A stretch of DNA of 64,000 nt, from the NCBI GenBank assembly GCA_022578605.1, contig MU394052.1:434001-498000 (forward strand). Reading direction: 5' to 3'. Source of the DNA: Camillea tinctor (Eukaryota; Ascomycota; Sordariomycetes; Xylariales; Xylariaceae). The notes below the pieces were generated by a model that did not search any database, had not been told where the DNA came from, and saw nothing but the letters and a program-made list of their open reading frames with translations. Positions 49,826-61,094 of this stretch are shown here, piece by piece; positions within the stretch are counted from its first letter, which is position 1; each line of letters begins with the position of its first letter. Position numbers and translations under genes: made by a program.

Positions 49826-50360
49826 ATCTAGACCATCGTCGTCATTTTTACACCACAGGCAAAAATTGCTAGCAAATAGTGATTTCTTTTTCATTTTTAA
49901 GATACCCCCTTATTCACCATCCTCCTATGCAAGAGCTCCCCCCAGACTGAGTCAAAAGCCATCAGCTTTAGTACTCCAAAATACGGACAACGAAGATATG
50001 AATTATGATACAGAGATTATAACGCCGTAGTAATAAAATAAGGGGGAGAAAGGGGCCTTGAGTCCCGTTCCCCGTATGCGCCCTTCATTTTCTCGTATGC
50101 GTAGACGTGCTTCTCCGTCTTTTTTCTCTTTTCCCCTCCTGATTCTTTCAAGAGCTTGCTCGCTCGTTTGTATAACTAACCTAACTTGCATGCGACACCG
50201 CAAAACGCCTTTCCTGATAATGATTTTTTTAATATTCTTTCTATGTTTCCATCGTCACCATCACTATTATGACCACCAAGCGAAATAGGTATAACCCATA
50301 ATGATGGACTAATAATGATCATGATCATGTACAACGGGCGTGGATGGATGATGGGCCGGA
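49826..50360. other. Intergenic between convergent APC15 and BET1
   Basis: 3' regions of both genes, AT- and CT-rich, with no gene seen. Confidence 0.8.
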
Positions 50361-51527
50361 TCAAAACAGCCAGACGTAGACGAAGAGCAGTATAACAGCA
50401 GCAAAGAAACCGAGCCAGACCCTCCAGCCCACGCCCGTCCGCTCGGCCATCAGCATCATCCGGTTCATCGTGCCGCGCAGACGTAACCGCGTCGAGTCGA
50501 ACGTGTCGTTCATCTTCTCCGCCAGCGCTGAGGACTCGCGGATCTCGTCGCCGATCGCTACCGTCATCTACAAGTAGAATCATCCAACTGTCAGCTTCTC
50601 TTCTTTTTCTTTCTTCGCCTTTTCTTCTTTCCCCCCAGTTTATTTTTCCAGTTATTCAACCTCCTATTTCTTTTTCTTTTCTTTAACTTCCTTCTTCTAG
50701 GGCTATATACTCACATCTTTCAGAACTTTGACTTTTCCCAGGATGCCCTCGACCTGCTGGTCGTTCTGACTCTCTAGCTCATTCAGCACGGCGTCGCTAT
50801 ATTGCCCCCTGTAACATCCATCTATCAGTACTCGTATGTGGTTACTCGTAATGGCTTTCGCGCGCAGAAAGTAAGATGTGGTTCAGCTTGGATGTTGGAA
50901 TTATAGTTTGCTGCCCCATGTTCGTATCTTACCTCGAATTTGGCGTCGCTGGCCGGAATCCCCTACTTTCGACGCCGAGGTGTTGTGCGCCGGTCGGCTT
51001 GCCGCCGTAGCCATTGTTATTGCTGTAGCCGTAGCCGCCACGCGGTCCGGGGCCCGGGCTCGGGGTGAACTGGCGCCTCGTCGCGTCGGCGCTGCCGCCG
51101 CTGTAGCCCTCGAACAGGGCGCTGCGCGAGTCGCGCTGGTGGAGCGACGAATGGCCGAAGCTGGAAACAGGAGAAAGAAAAAAGGTTAGCGCACGATCGG
51201 CTGTAAAATACAGGTGTCACAGGTACGCAAGTTTTGGAGGCAAAGAGGAAGATAATCCAGAAGCTGGCGCGCTGCTCCAGATGTAGCATTATCTTCATCA
51301 GGGTTGCTGCTGATGATTATTTCCAAACCCCCGGATCGCGGCGCTGGTATACTCACCCTACCCTGACAGCCATGGCGACAGGAACTCAAAAGGAGGAACA
51401 GTAGAGCAAGACAAAAAACAGCACGGATAGGCTGGATGGTTTTTTTCTTTTTTCTTTTGGTTCGGTATACAAAAAATCAAAGTGGATCGGAGGGGGCGCA
51501 AAAGTTCTAGACGTACCGTGATGCCAT
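50361..51527 (-). CDS. bet1: Qc-SNARE Bet1
   Basis: Bet1 is the ER-Golgi SNARE that pairs with Sed5, Bos1 and Sec22 for vesicle fusion. Four exons (51527-51517, 51160-50933, 50808-50715, 50567-50361) join in phase to give 179 residues. The order is MASRF start, a Gly/Ser-rich N-terminal region, then the SNARE helix beginning YSDAVLNELESQNDQQVEGI and continuing MTVAIGDEIRES and NDTFDSTRLRLRGTMNRMM, then a C-terminal anchor (VWLGFFAAVILLFVYVWLF) that ends the protein. The match to yeast Bet1 (GDEIRGS, DTFHNTSVKLKRT) is clear. The first coding exon is only 11 nt, followed by a 356-bp intron. A second, phase-compatible 17-nt first exon lies inside that intron (51373-51357). Confidence 0.92.
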
Positions 51528-54500
51528 GTTGATGCTCGGGGTGTGGATTCTGGGCGAGGGAACGGGACAGGTTTATACCATCATTTTCATCACGCAATGA
51601 ATGATGTTACGGGAGAGAGTGACAAGAACATGGATGGATGGACATAAGACCAACTTCTGCCCAGTGCCCAGCGAGGTTAAAGCCTGTAATTCAGTGGGTT
51701 CGGTCCAATTGGTCAACTGTCGGACAGTTGGAGGACAGGTGTTCAGTACTACTTCGTACGATGTACACTACGACATCATTATCAGGTCCACTTTTTACAC
51801 TGGTGATACCTGGTACTCGATGTAGATCAGAATGCGACTGCGACATCGTAGCAACTTGTTCTTTGCCAAAAATAACATAATGAGATGGCCATGATTTCAT
51901 TTTGATTCTTCTATCAAATTCTAGATTCTATGCTTAAATTGCTCCCACATATCTCATATACAAGAAGACTGCAGGTAAGTACATAAAATATATATGTATG
52001 TAAGAAATACCTATGTAGTAATCGATTCATTGAGAAGATCACGGTCTACATAGTAGTTAGGTTGATATTTCAATTTAGGCTTTCCATAAGTCGTAACACC
52101 ACGAACCGTAAAGAGCTTTTGGGCACCATCTCGTTCCGTACAATCCTCGCGACCTAAAAGCTCTAAACGCATTTATGGTTTATTAAACCAACGTGCCATT
52201 CATAACGCCGAGTACAAAACGTGTTAGTATTCATTCCGTCTAATAAGTAATTTGTAACTCTACGTTGAGCCTGTCATTCCTTTATCGAATGTAGTATGAT
52301 ATATAATATTAGGTAGGTACCTAACGTCACTTTATGTATCACGGCCACTCTTAAATTTTTCAGGCCTCAAGATGGCTACCTCTTCTTAGTACCTAGCTAG
52401 GAAGTCGGCCTTCAAGCATAGAATACTAGGTAACCTACAAGTTCTCCATATCCCAAAAGGGAAGGGGAAACACTCTGAACTTCAAAGAACCATCATCTCA
52501 CAAGAGTTCTAGTGAATACATTATATACCTAGTAATATCAATGCATTTCAAGGAAGTGGGGGTTACAGGAACAGATGTCATGTCGTACTTACTTAGGTAT
52601 ACCATGATGTCCATATTAGACGATGACAGGACCGATCTTCTCTGTTGGCCAAATATTTCATGCGTACGCACATAGCTTTTCTCTATATCCCACACTTAGC
52701 ATGCCCAATTATATATATAGGTACTCAAGGACATATAAGAAACTACTGATGCACCGAACCTAGAAGCCATACCAACATATCCCCTGCGTCGATCATCTCT
52801 CGGTCATCTGGTCCTGATTGGCCAACCACTCTCATCTTATTGCCAGAAACAGCAGGTAGGTTAGTTAAGTCAGCCTAGATAGGGGAGACACGGCTGCACG
52901 GTCAATTTGGATTCATTGACATACATCGAACTGTTTACACAGATTATACACCTCTGAGCAACTGCCCTGCTTTGAACTGCTTACGGTACTATTGTGTAGG
53001 TTTGAAGCAACGCACTTTATATGTAAACTAGTGTTGCATCATACACTATCAAGGTTATGTATGTAGCTAGTCTCCTCTATAGGGCGGGGGAGGGGAAGGA
53101 GGGGGGTTTTAAACATCTGAGGAGAAAGCAACCAGTAGGAGGTGAACTTCGGCGATGGAACTAGCTAGCCTAGCATCTTGCTTTTTGCTTGTGGTAAAGG
53201 CAAACTCTCTATACATCTATCCTCTTTTTATATTTTCTAAGAATCGATTCAGCTCGGTGGATAGCGACCTAGATCAGTAGGCAGGTACTGGCTAGGACCG
53301 TCTATATTTATTCACAGACTTGCACCCTCTCCACCTAATACCTATCCTATATATACTTGATTACTGAGAGTCGGGAAATTAGGTAGCTGGATGCTTAGAT
53401 GTTAACATCAAGTCGATAGGGATACTATGCTGTCTACCTAGTAATCTAAGCGAGGGGTCTCAACGGAAGGAAATGATCACAGGAAAGGAGAACCTTGGAT
53501 CGGAACCACATTAATAGGTAGACCAAGCTACCTTTTATCTTATAAGTGAATCTATCCATTACATATTTAGGTATAGATTAAGATAGCTATCTTCTTTATC
53601 TATCCCAGATTGCAGGTTGCACATGTTGAGTTAGTGTGTCGAGAGGTACATAGATATGGGAGAAAAGGGGAAGGAGAGGGAACAGAGACTTGATCTTCCG
53701 CTGTATCCACATCTCTCAAAGATGTAGGGGATACCAAGTAGATGTCGCCCTACTCAATATCCTGAAAGTCCCCTTCGAGAACCTGAAATTTGTCCCTTCT
53801 TCCCCCATATAGTAGACAGGCTACTTCCTGATCCAGACAGCAACCTCTCGTGTTGCCAATAAGGCAACTAGCTGACTCAATAGCTCGAAAACGAAACTGG
53901 GCAAAGAGTCCCATTGGGAAAAAGAAAAAAACTCCCCTCCCCCATTAGTCACTACCTGTGGGTTTGACTTTGATTGACAACCTTCCGTCCATGCAAATAT
54001 ACGTGGCAGGTTAGCTTTGCTTGTTGGACATGCTGTTTTCTTTTCTTTTAAAACATACATGGACCTATAAGATGCCGCGCCTTGTCCCCCCCTTATGGGT
54101 ACTTGCCTGCTATTCAAGCAGGGCAAGCAGAACAACCCAACACTGTGTGGGTTTGATGGGCTGAGGGGAGAAACAAAAGAAAGCCATATGTATCTAATAC
54201 CACCATAGTTACTATCGATACGCACTTTTATCGTTAATTCGAAATCTGTCACTTCGCAATGGTGCCTAATCTATGAATATAGATTGTGGACATGCTGGTT
54301 GACTACTATGTAGGCTAGGCTGCGCTGTGTGGAGATTGTTGCTACAGACACCAGACTAGCAATCGATTATGATAGGTAGTGTTTATGTATAACCTGAGGT
54401 AGGTAGCTTGCATATTGTTTACTTTTTGGTGGTATTCGGCATCAAAGACAGGGCATGTGAGGAAGAACCTCTGCATCACATAAAGAAAGAGAGAGATAAC

Positions 54501-54840
54501 GCGCAAGAGGCAATTGTACTCATGAAATCACCGTGTTTCTTATTTTTCATTTCCTCGTGTAAATAACATTTGTTATCGTAAGACCGAGACTCCATTGTGG
54601 TGGCAACACGCCACACCCATGTACGGCGACAATATCTTCTGTCGCGGCAAAGTGATGTCCAGAACGTAGACCCCTCCATCTTTCTAATGCCGAGAGTAGA
54701 GAAATACCTGAGGTCACCGAGCACTATAGGAGAATGTCGTAGAATTGTGACGAATGAGCCAGCTCAAATCCACCTAGACGGTCGCCATGCTTTTTGCAAA
54801 GGCGTGGAAACACATCCAAGTGCTGGATTGATCAATCGGC
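51528..54840. other. Gene-poor 3.3 kb region
   Basis: No gene recognised. AT-rich, dense in TAGGTA/TACCTA-type motifs, with the palindrome TAGGTACCTA at 52314-52323. A 143-codon minus frame (53821-54252) has no recognisable motif. Confidence 0.65.
52314..52323. repeat. TAGGTACCTA palindrome, copy 3
   Basis: Exact copy of the 10-bp palindrome, preceded directly by an overlapping TAGGTAGG. Confidence 0.95.
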
Positions 54841-55378
54841 TTAATCCTCATCCATCTTGTCATCATCATTCTCGCCTTCCGGCTGGAAGTCATCCTCGTC
54901 GTCATCATCTTCGTCGGCGGCGGGGTTCTCCTCAGCAGCCTTGGCCCAGTCGATGACACGGCCTCGAGTACGGCGGCCGCCCTCGACAATGTTGTTGGCA
55001 TCAATCTCGTCCATGCCATCTTCAGCCTCGTCTTCTCCTGTAATCATTGGTGTTAGTGTTTTCTTGTGAGGTACTACTGTGCTGTCGTCTCGTTGAGAGC
55101 TTGCTTACCATCACCCTAAGAAGCAAAAAAGAATGTATGTTAGCGTCTGTGAATTGTGAAAAAAAAAAAAAAAAAACGTAGGCATGCCAGTGCAATGTGA
55201 ATAACATGCTTACCTCTTCGTCATCGTCATCATCATCATCATCGTCATCTTCTTCCATCTGCTGGTCGGCAGACTCAGTTGCGACGGCCTTGCCCTTGCC
55301 CTTGGCTTCGGCGGCTTGCTGCTCATCAGTGACCTTGGTGGGGTCCTGGGGCAGGGTAGTACCGTTCTCAGTAGTCAT
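54841..55378 (-). CDS. chz1: Histone H2A.Z-H2B chaperone Chz1
   Basis: Chz1 binds H2A.Z-H2B dimers and delivers them to SWR1 for nucleosome exchange, in the nucleus. The 122-residue protein comes from three exons: 55378-55214, a 7-nt microexon 55115-55109 (GGTGATG), and 55037-54841. The microexon is flanked by AG and GTAAGC and is required to keep frame: it supplies Gly-Asp and the first base of the next Gly. The N-terminal half is Lys/Ala- then Asp-rich. The CHZ motif region reads MDEIDANNIVEGGRRTRG followed by RVIDW. The tail is Asp/Glu-rich and ends KMDED. Acidic composition and length fit the family. Confidence 0.88.
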
Positions 55379-56214
55379 GATGAATGATGTGTGGGTTGTT
55401 TCGTGCTTGTTGGTATGAGTGTGTGAGGAGGAGGAGTAGTGGTAGTAGAGAGGTGAGAAAAGGAAGTGATCGTGTCTCGTGTCGGCGGTGTGTCCTAAGT
55501 TCACGAGAAAATCGCAATTGGTTGTAGGTGGAAAGGTGGAAAGGTAAGGAAGAGCCTGGGGAAAGGTAGCTGCAAGTGTGTTTATTGGCGTGATTGTAGC
55601 TGCAAGTGCTGTCGACCGAGTTACTAGCAACCACACTAAATCTATTTTAGGATTAGGGTCGAAAATTCTGCCAGCGGAATCTCTGACCGCCTTTGCCAGA
55701 CGGTGAAGCTCGGACCTTCTGCGCAACTGAACAGCTGGACAGTGAGAGACGTAGTACTGTAGATTAGGTAGGTACATGCAGCCTTGATATTTAGCACCTT
55801 ACCTGGGAACGCCAGGTGCAAACTTAGAGAGTTAGGTAGGTACATAGGTGGTAGGGGTCTTCGGTCTTCGGGCTGTCTATTAGTAAAAAGTAAACCACCA
55901 CCAGCAGGACTTTGCAATCAGGGGTTAGGCATTGCAACTTCTCAAGATATCTCCATGCGCTGCTTGGACGATGATACATGCACACATATAGGTAGAAGAA
56001 AACAAGGTAGCTAGTGGCTTGCTTGAATAGCAACCACCGTGTATCGACTTTAAGCAGGAAAACCAGTCAAGAGAATAACGAATTCAATAGCTTTAGAAAG
56101 AGTTGGTGGGTATAAGGAATCGAGCACCTAGGGAAGACACACAGAACAAGTACTGCGATGAAAAGGGTATCGAAAAGGGATTATAATAATAATTGGAGAG
56201 ATATTCACAGTCTA
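55379..56214. other. Intergenic: CHZ1 promoter and EMC10 3' region
   Basis: TAGGTAGGTAC motifs lie at about 55766-55776 and 55832-55848. No gene seen. Confidence 0.8.
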
Positions 56215-56857
56215 TCATTTGCCATCGCCTCCTCCACCTGTCATCGACATAAGGACAACGATGCCGATAAGCCACCAATACCTGTGAAATGTTAGCCAAA
56301 CATGCTCCTCTGGGCAGAAGATGGTTTGCCGGGGCATACTTCTGTAGGAACGTCTTCTCCTCCGGCACAACCGTCTTTCCCTCTGGCGAGAGAACTACCG
56401 GCTTGTTGAGGTCCGGTTGCTTTCCCGGCTGCGTCGCCAGCACCATGGCCTGGGGACCGAAATCCCGGGTCTGGCCGGCATCGATCCCGATACCTCGCAG
56501 GGCGGCGCTGACGACGGTGCCCTTCTGGTCAACCGATAGCATGACCATGGGCGAGTAGCCCTTGCTAAAGTTGTCCGCCGATGCGACGGAGGTCGATGAC
56601 TCCCATTGCTTTGACGTGGGGTTGTAGACCCCGATGCGCACCAGCTTCGCGTCTTCCGGAAGCTCGGGAGCCTCGTACGAGATGATCTCGGCTTCTGATG
56701 CGGCAGCTAGGTCGTACTGAATCTCTGCGAGAGGAACAGGGGCCGAAGGTGATTGAGACACAGTTTGGATATAGATGGAGGCTGTTTGGCCTTCTGCACT
56801 AGCTAGGCTGGCTAAGGAGAAGGCCACCAGGCCAGAGAGAATCGTGGTGAGCTTCAT
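56215..56857 (-). CDS. emc10: ER membrane protein complex subunit 10
   Basis: This is a subunit of the EMC insertase, which helps insert and fold membrane proteins at the ER. Exons 56857-56340 and 56281-56215 give 194 residues. A signal peptide (about 1-21, ending SLASAEG) is followed by a luminal beta-rich domain with KLVRIGVYNPTSKQWESS, YSPMVMLSVD and SAALRGIGID-type segments. After the 58-bp intron the protein ends in a short hydrophobic anchor, YWWLIGIVVLMSM, and a small Gly-rich tail, TGGGGDGK. If the intron is kept, the frame stays open to a stop at 56093 and the anchor is replaced by a longer, mostly polar tail (254 residues in all). Confidence 0.88.
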
Positions 56858-57646
56858 AGAGCTAACATGAAATAAAGTAGGGAACCAAAATTTTTATTTT
56901 ATTTTAATTCTTTCTTTCTATTGCTTTCTGAAGGGGTTCCGTATCGCCTGGGTGTAGAAAGGTAGAAAGGTAGAGAGAGGTTAGGTTAGGCTGGTTCAAT
57001 AGACGGATTGATTTAGGCATGCTATGTTGGAGAGCTTGGCTTGGGGTTGATGTAGAGATGTATTAGGGAAGCCGAGCGTCAATCGATGTTCGTGCGGCAT
57101 AAGTGAGGTCACAACCAAAACTGTCGGTCTTTCAGTGCATTTAGTTGCCGACTGCCTACCCATCTAGGGTACCTACGCTAATAATTTAGGTAACCTAGGT
57201 ATGTCAGGTACTAACAAGTCAAAGGAAAGCAGGGCTACTTGAGCCTCAATGATCTACACACCCGGCTGAATATAGGTTATGTGTGTTGTTTTGGTATTAG
57301 TAAAAACTGAAGTAAATATGTAAATAAATATATATATATATATTCATTAATTTTCTTTTCCTTGATCTTTTTGTTGTGGTTTAATGATTGCTCGACAATA
57401 TCGCATTCCTCTTCCACTGTCTTGAAATTTCATGTCAACATTGGGCCGAGGAATATCGTCATGGCAGACATGCTTAAGAGCCAACCCTAGGTATAATCCT
57501 GCATTTGAATTTCGCCATTAACCAAACCGACTTATGTTATCCTCCCAATGTTCCCTTATGCCTACCGGAAACTCCAATAAACCCATTCATCATAGTACGT
57601 ACGAGGTTTCATCTCATGCATTTAACTGTTGCTTTCACTGCTCTTT
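56858..57646. other. Intergenic: EMC10 promoter and cyclin 3' region
   Basis: AT-rich, with a TA-repeat (about 57329-57342) and TACCTA/TAGGTA motifs near 57165-57215. No gene seen. Confidence 0.8.
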
Positions 57647-58870
57647 TCAGTTCGCCATTTCCGTCTCATCCTCGCCACTGCTACCTTTCCCACATCGTCC
57701 ACTCTCCTCCTCCTCCTCCTCATCATCATCAATCTCGTCAACATCATCGTCTTCAGGAGAGGTTTCCTGTCCCTCCTGCAGGGTATATCCAGCACACCGG
57801 TCAACCAAGCCCTTGTAGTATGCTATTAGTACTTCCGGATTTGGCACGATCTTCCAGTCCACTCGGTATAGAAATTCGAGTTCTAGGAGTTTTAGCTCTG
57901 CTACTTTCACACCTCCCACCCGTGCGTAATACGAATTATTCCAGAAAGAATCCGATAGCCCTTTCCCTGCCACCGTCGCCGCGGTGATCAGGAAACGATG
58001 TACAGTTAGAGTATTGATGGTGAAGTCAGGGTATAAAGCACACAGTCGGTCGATATAATATACCATAGAAAGCAAGAGGGGAGGGGTTAGGGTTGCATGT
58101 TTGGCTAGCCGTTGGAGGTAGTCCAAGACCGAAATACCTGGCGCAGTCCTGTGCGAATAATAAATGGTTAAATGTCTCTCTCTACTTTGCGGAACAATTT
58201 ACTGCCACTACCGTACGTACCTAGAATGGAATCTGGTGAGGTTTCCGCTCTTCATAGCCAGTGTGTCGTTTGTCTCGATCAGCTCGCCGAGCATGTTGGC
58301 AATAAGGACCACCATGTCCTCCACATCGCACAGCTCATATCGGAGAGGCAACTCCTTCGGCGGGGTTTGGTTAGGCCTCGCCCGTTTCGGAGAGCTCTGC
58401 TGGCTTGAGGTCGCAGCCAAGGATGAGCTAGAAGCAGTGGCAGAGGCTTCAGGGCGCACGGGTTCTTGCGACTTGCGCCTCTTGGTAGGTGAGAGGGGGT
58501 TGGTTGCGGGCTCATCTGGTCTGATGGGCGACAATTGGGGTTCCGGGGGCGGCTCTGGGACTACCGACTGAGGGCCCGAGGGGGCTACCGTCGCCGTGGA
58601 AGCAGAGGCAGAAACCCCTCGCAAAGGCACCGTGGGGTCGAAGGGCTCCATCGGTGAGTACTGCGTACCTGCGTCGACTCCAACATATTGTTTCGGTTTG
58701 GATTGCGACGGCGAGGAGGGGGACGGGTGGGAAAGCGAGTGCTTCGAGTGGCGGCGCGGTAAGGCCGCTATCTTAGGAGAGACGTGTGGGGAACGAGAAG
58801 AGGGTGCATAGTGGAATGTGCGAGGTGATGCGCTCGTCGCTCGTGGCGCGATCGGAGACGAGGTCAACAT
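57647..58870 (-). CDS. PREG/Pho80-type cyclin
   Basis: This is the cyclin partner of a Pho85-type kinase. In yeast (Pho80) and Neurospora (PREG) it represses phosphate-starvation genes by controlling the bHLH factor Pho4/NUC-1. Exons 58870-58221 and 58148-57647 join in phase (AG plus G gives Arg) to give 383 residues. The N-terminal half is Ser/Pro-rich and disordered. The cyclin box (about 185-345) contains LPLRYELCDVEDM, TRFHSRTAPGISV spanning the splice, YLQRLAKHATLTPPLLLSM, YIDRLCALYPDFTINTLTVH and ELEFLYRVDWKIVP. The C-terminus is a Glu/Asp tract. The box matches PREG/Pho80 better than Pcl1/2-type cyclins, though Pcl6/7-type function cannot be excluded. A CACGTG lies 58 bp upstream of the start codon. 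Confidence 0.88.
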
Positions 58871-58927
58871 TGTCTCCCAGGCATCCTAATCATAGTGTCT
58901 TGGGCGCAGTAGAAAGCGAGAAACAGG

Positions 58928-58933
58928 CACGTG
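58928..58933. promoter_or_regulatory. CACGTG E-box just upstream of the PREG/Pho80 cyclin
   Basis: Core bHLH (Pho4/NUC-1-type) site 58 bp upstream of the cyclin start codon; it may lie in the promoter or the 5' leader. A feedback role is inference. Confidence 0.35.
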
Positions 58934-60875
58934 GTGGTTGCCGGTAGGGTATCCTAAAAATGAAGATGTGGGTTGTTTATAGGAAAGCGGATACTAGACT
59001 CATGCGTAGTGGCTGAGAGAAGTAAAGTTCTATGAATAAGAAATGAAGTGTATGAGCATGAGTAGGTGAGATAAGAAAGAAGAGCCCGGTAAATTTTTTT
59101 CTCTTACACTGGAGCGACTAGATTATTAGGTAATTGACGATGCTACATGCTACATTGCTACATGCTACATCCTTCCTTCCATCTTGTCCTTCTCTAGTAT
59201 ATCTCTTAATAAAAAAGGTGGGTTCGAAGTTGCCGGTTCTTGCGTGATCAACCTCTAAAAAAAAGGAATTCGTTACCCAAAACCACCCCAAAATCTTTAG
59301 AAGGTTTTTAAAGTTCTCCCAGTTTTTGTTTTAATTCGGTCACTGTTTCCGATAGTGGAGATTGTGCTCGAGTGGCAGCGGTGGTGACTTGAGCTAGAGA
59401 ATACATGGGTACAGTACAGCATCGCCTACACCGAAACCAAACCACATATAGAATTACTAGGTATTATCTGCGCTGTGTACGTGTGCATATTATGTACATC
59501 AAGTTTGGTTGAATATCAACATTTCTATTTCTTTTCTGTAAAGAGATTTCGTAGTCTAGCTAACAGGAAGTCTGCTCACCTAGTGATTAGCATCATTCCT
59601 TACCATATCCTATCATATCTTGGTTCAACCATCTACCTGTCTCAAATCACTGTACCTATGTAGATCTGGTCTGTGACCTTACGCACGATGCCCATACTTT
59701 GTAATGCGCTTCCCTGCATATTATTGATTCTGAGTCTGGTGTTCACCTAGAATTGATACTAGCTCACATCACGTACTTACTAACCTACATACTTCTATAG
59801 TACCTACTAGATTTTAGATAAAATATTAGATCAAGTACGTAAGGTAAGTGAGCTAGGAAGAGAAATACCTATTGATGGATGGAACCCAAGTCCCTTGAGG
59901 TCTCTAAATATGTAGTGTACTCTATTTAGTGTAAACTTAGTCGAAGTCGGTCTATACCCTGAATCCACTTTGACCACCACATATGTGTGAGGGGGAGGGG
60001 CAGCGCCGGCACCTAGCCTTTCTTTACAGCCCCTGCCCTTTGTCTTATGTCATTGTTCCATGGATATTCTCAGACCGGTCTTGGTCATAGATTTTTTTTA
60101 CCTGTACATCGGAACACACCCTGTCGGATGGCAATTATGCGATATTCTTATTCCTATTTATTTATTATAAGGAGAACGAAAGGATATATTTTAAAAAAAA
60201 ATATATATATATATTTTAATGTATATATAAATTATAAAACCCCTTCTCATAGTTGTTTCTTATAATAGAGGCATGGAGTTTGGACGAGTTAAAGTAAGTT
60301 CTCTGGCAATATGTTGTAAGTAGTAGTGTGCTGGAAATGGATCCATATTGATATGTTCATATGCATGTGTTTTAGTTCAGCTGAGTGGTCTGAGACTAAA
60401 GTGTACCTACATGTAGTCAAGTATGTATGTACATACGTGAGGTTAGCTTCAACTACTGAAGGCAGTAGGCACATAGAGTACAAAGTAGTAATATTAATAC
60501 GTACATCTTACACTATAAAGTTTGTCTCCTAGATTATAGCCATTATGTATGTAGCGTAACACCTGAACAGCTCAAAAACCTTGAAAAAATACATATGGTT
60601 ACGTAATAGAGTAATACCGTAGTATTAGGTTCTCCTCCAAGAACGGCTGAAGTAACGACCACCCAATCGATTGAAATGCATGACGCACGGACCGTTGTTA
60701 AAACTCAAAATGTTGAACTTATACCGTACCTACCTAGTGCCCCGGTGTACATATGCAAGGTAAGAGGTATAGGCGGCATGTAGGTTATGCTATATGTACT
60801 TACTGCACATTACACTATACATTACACTATACACTACTCAACTTTAACGCTCTCACATTCTCACATTCTCACACT

Positions 60876-60881
60876 CACGTG
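60876..60881. promoter_or_regulatory. CACGTG E-box upstream of GID5
   Basis: Hexamer about 160 bp upstream of the GID5 start codon, within CA-rich sequence. Function unknown. Confidence 0.25.
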
Positions 60882-60983
60882 TGTGATCTTTCTCAACCCG
60901 CCTTCACCTTCACATTCACCTTCACCTTTTGCCATCTGGTTTACAGACCCTATCCCTGGCGACGATCGACGCTTAAACAACAG

Positions 60984-61094
60984 ATGCTTAGATTTCGCCT
61001 CCTTCTAGCACAATATCCCACCACTGCCGTACCCGCCCGTAATGGAATTGGATTCGCGATCTTTGTTGTCCCAGCTTGCAACAAACACCACTGA
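60984..61094 (+). other. Upstream ORF overlapping the GID5 start codon
   Basis: An ATG at 60984 opens a 36-codon frame that is +1 relative to GID5 and ends at 61094, past the GID5 ATG at 61042. If the transcript begins upstream of 60984 it could reduce GID5 translation. The transcript start is not known. Confidence 0.4.

Larger units (their letters stand above)
58871..61041. other. Divergent intergenic region between cyclin and GID5 genes
   Basis: 2.2 kb with no gene seen. Two CACGTG sites (58928-58933, 60876-60881), an A8/AT-repeat patch (about 60193-60215) and several TACCTA motifs are visible. Confidence 0.75.

Noticed and set aside
53821..54252. 143-codon minus frame
   Set aside because: No motif or splice partner; lies in AT-rich, gene-poor DNA.
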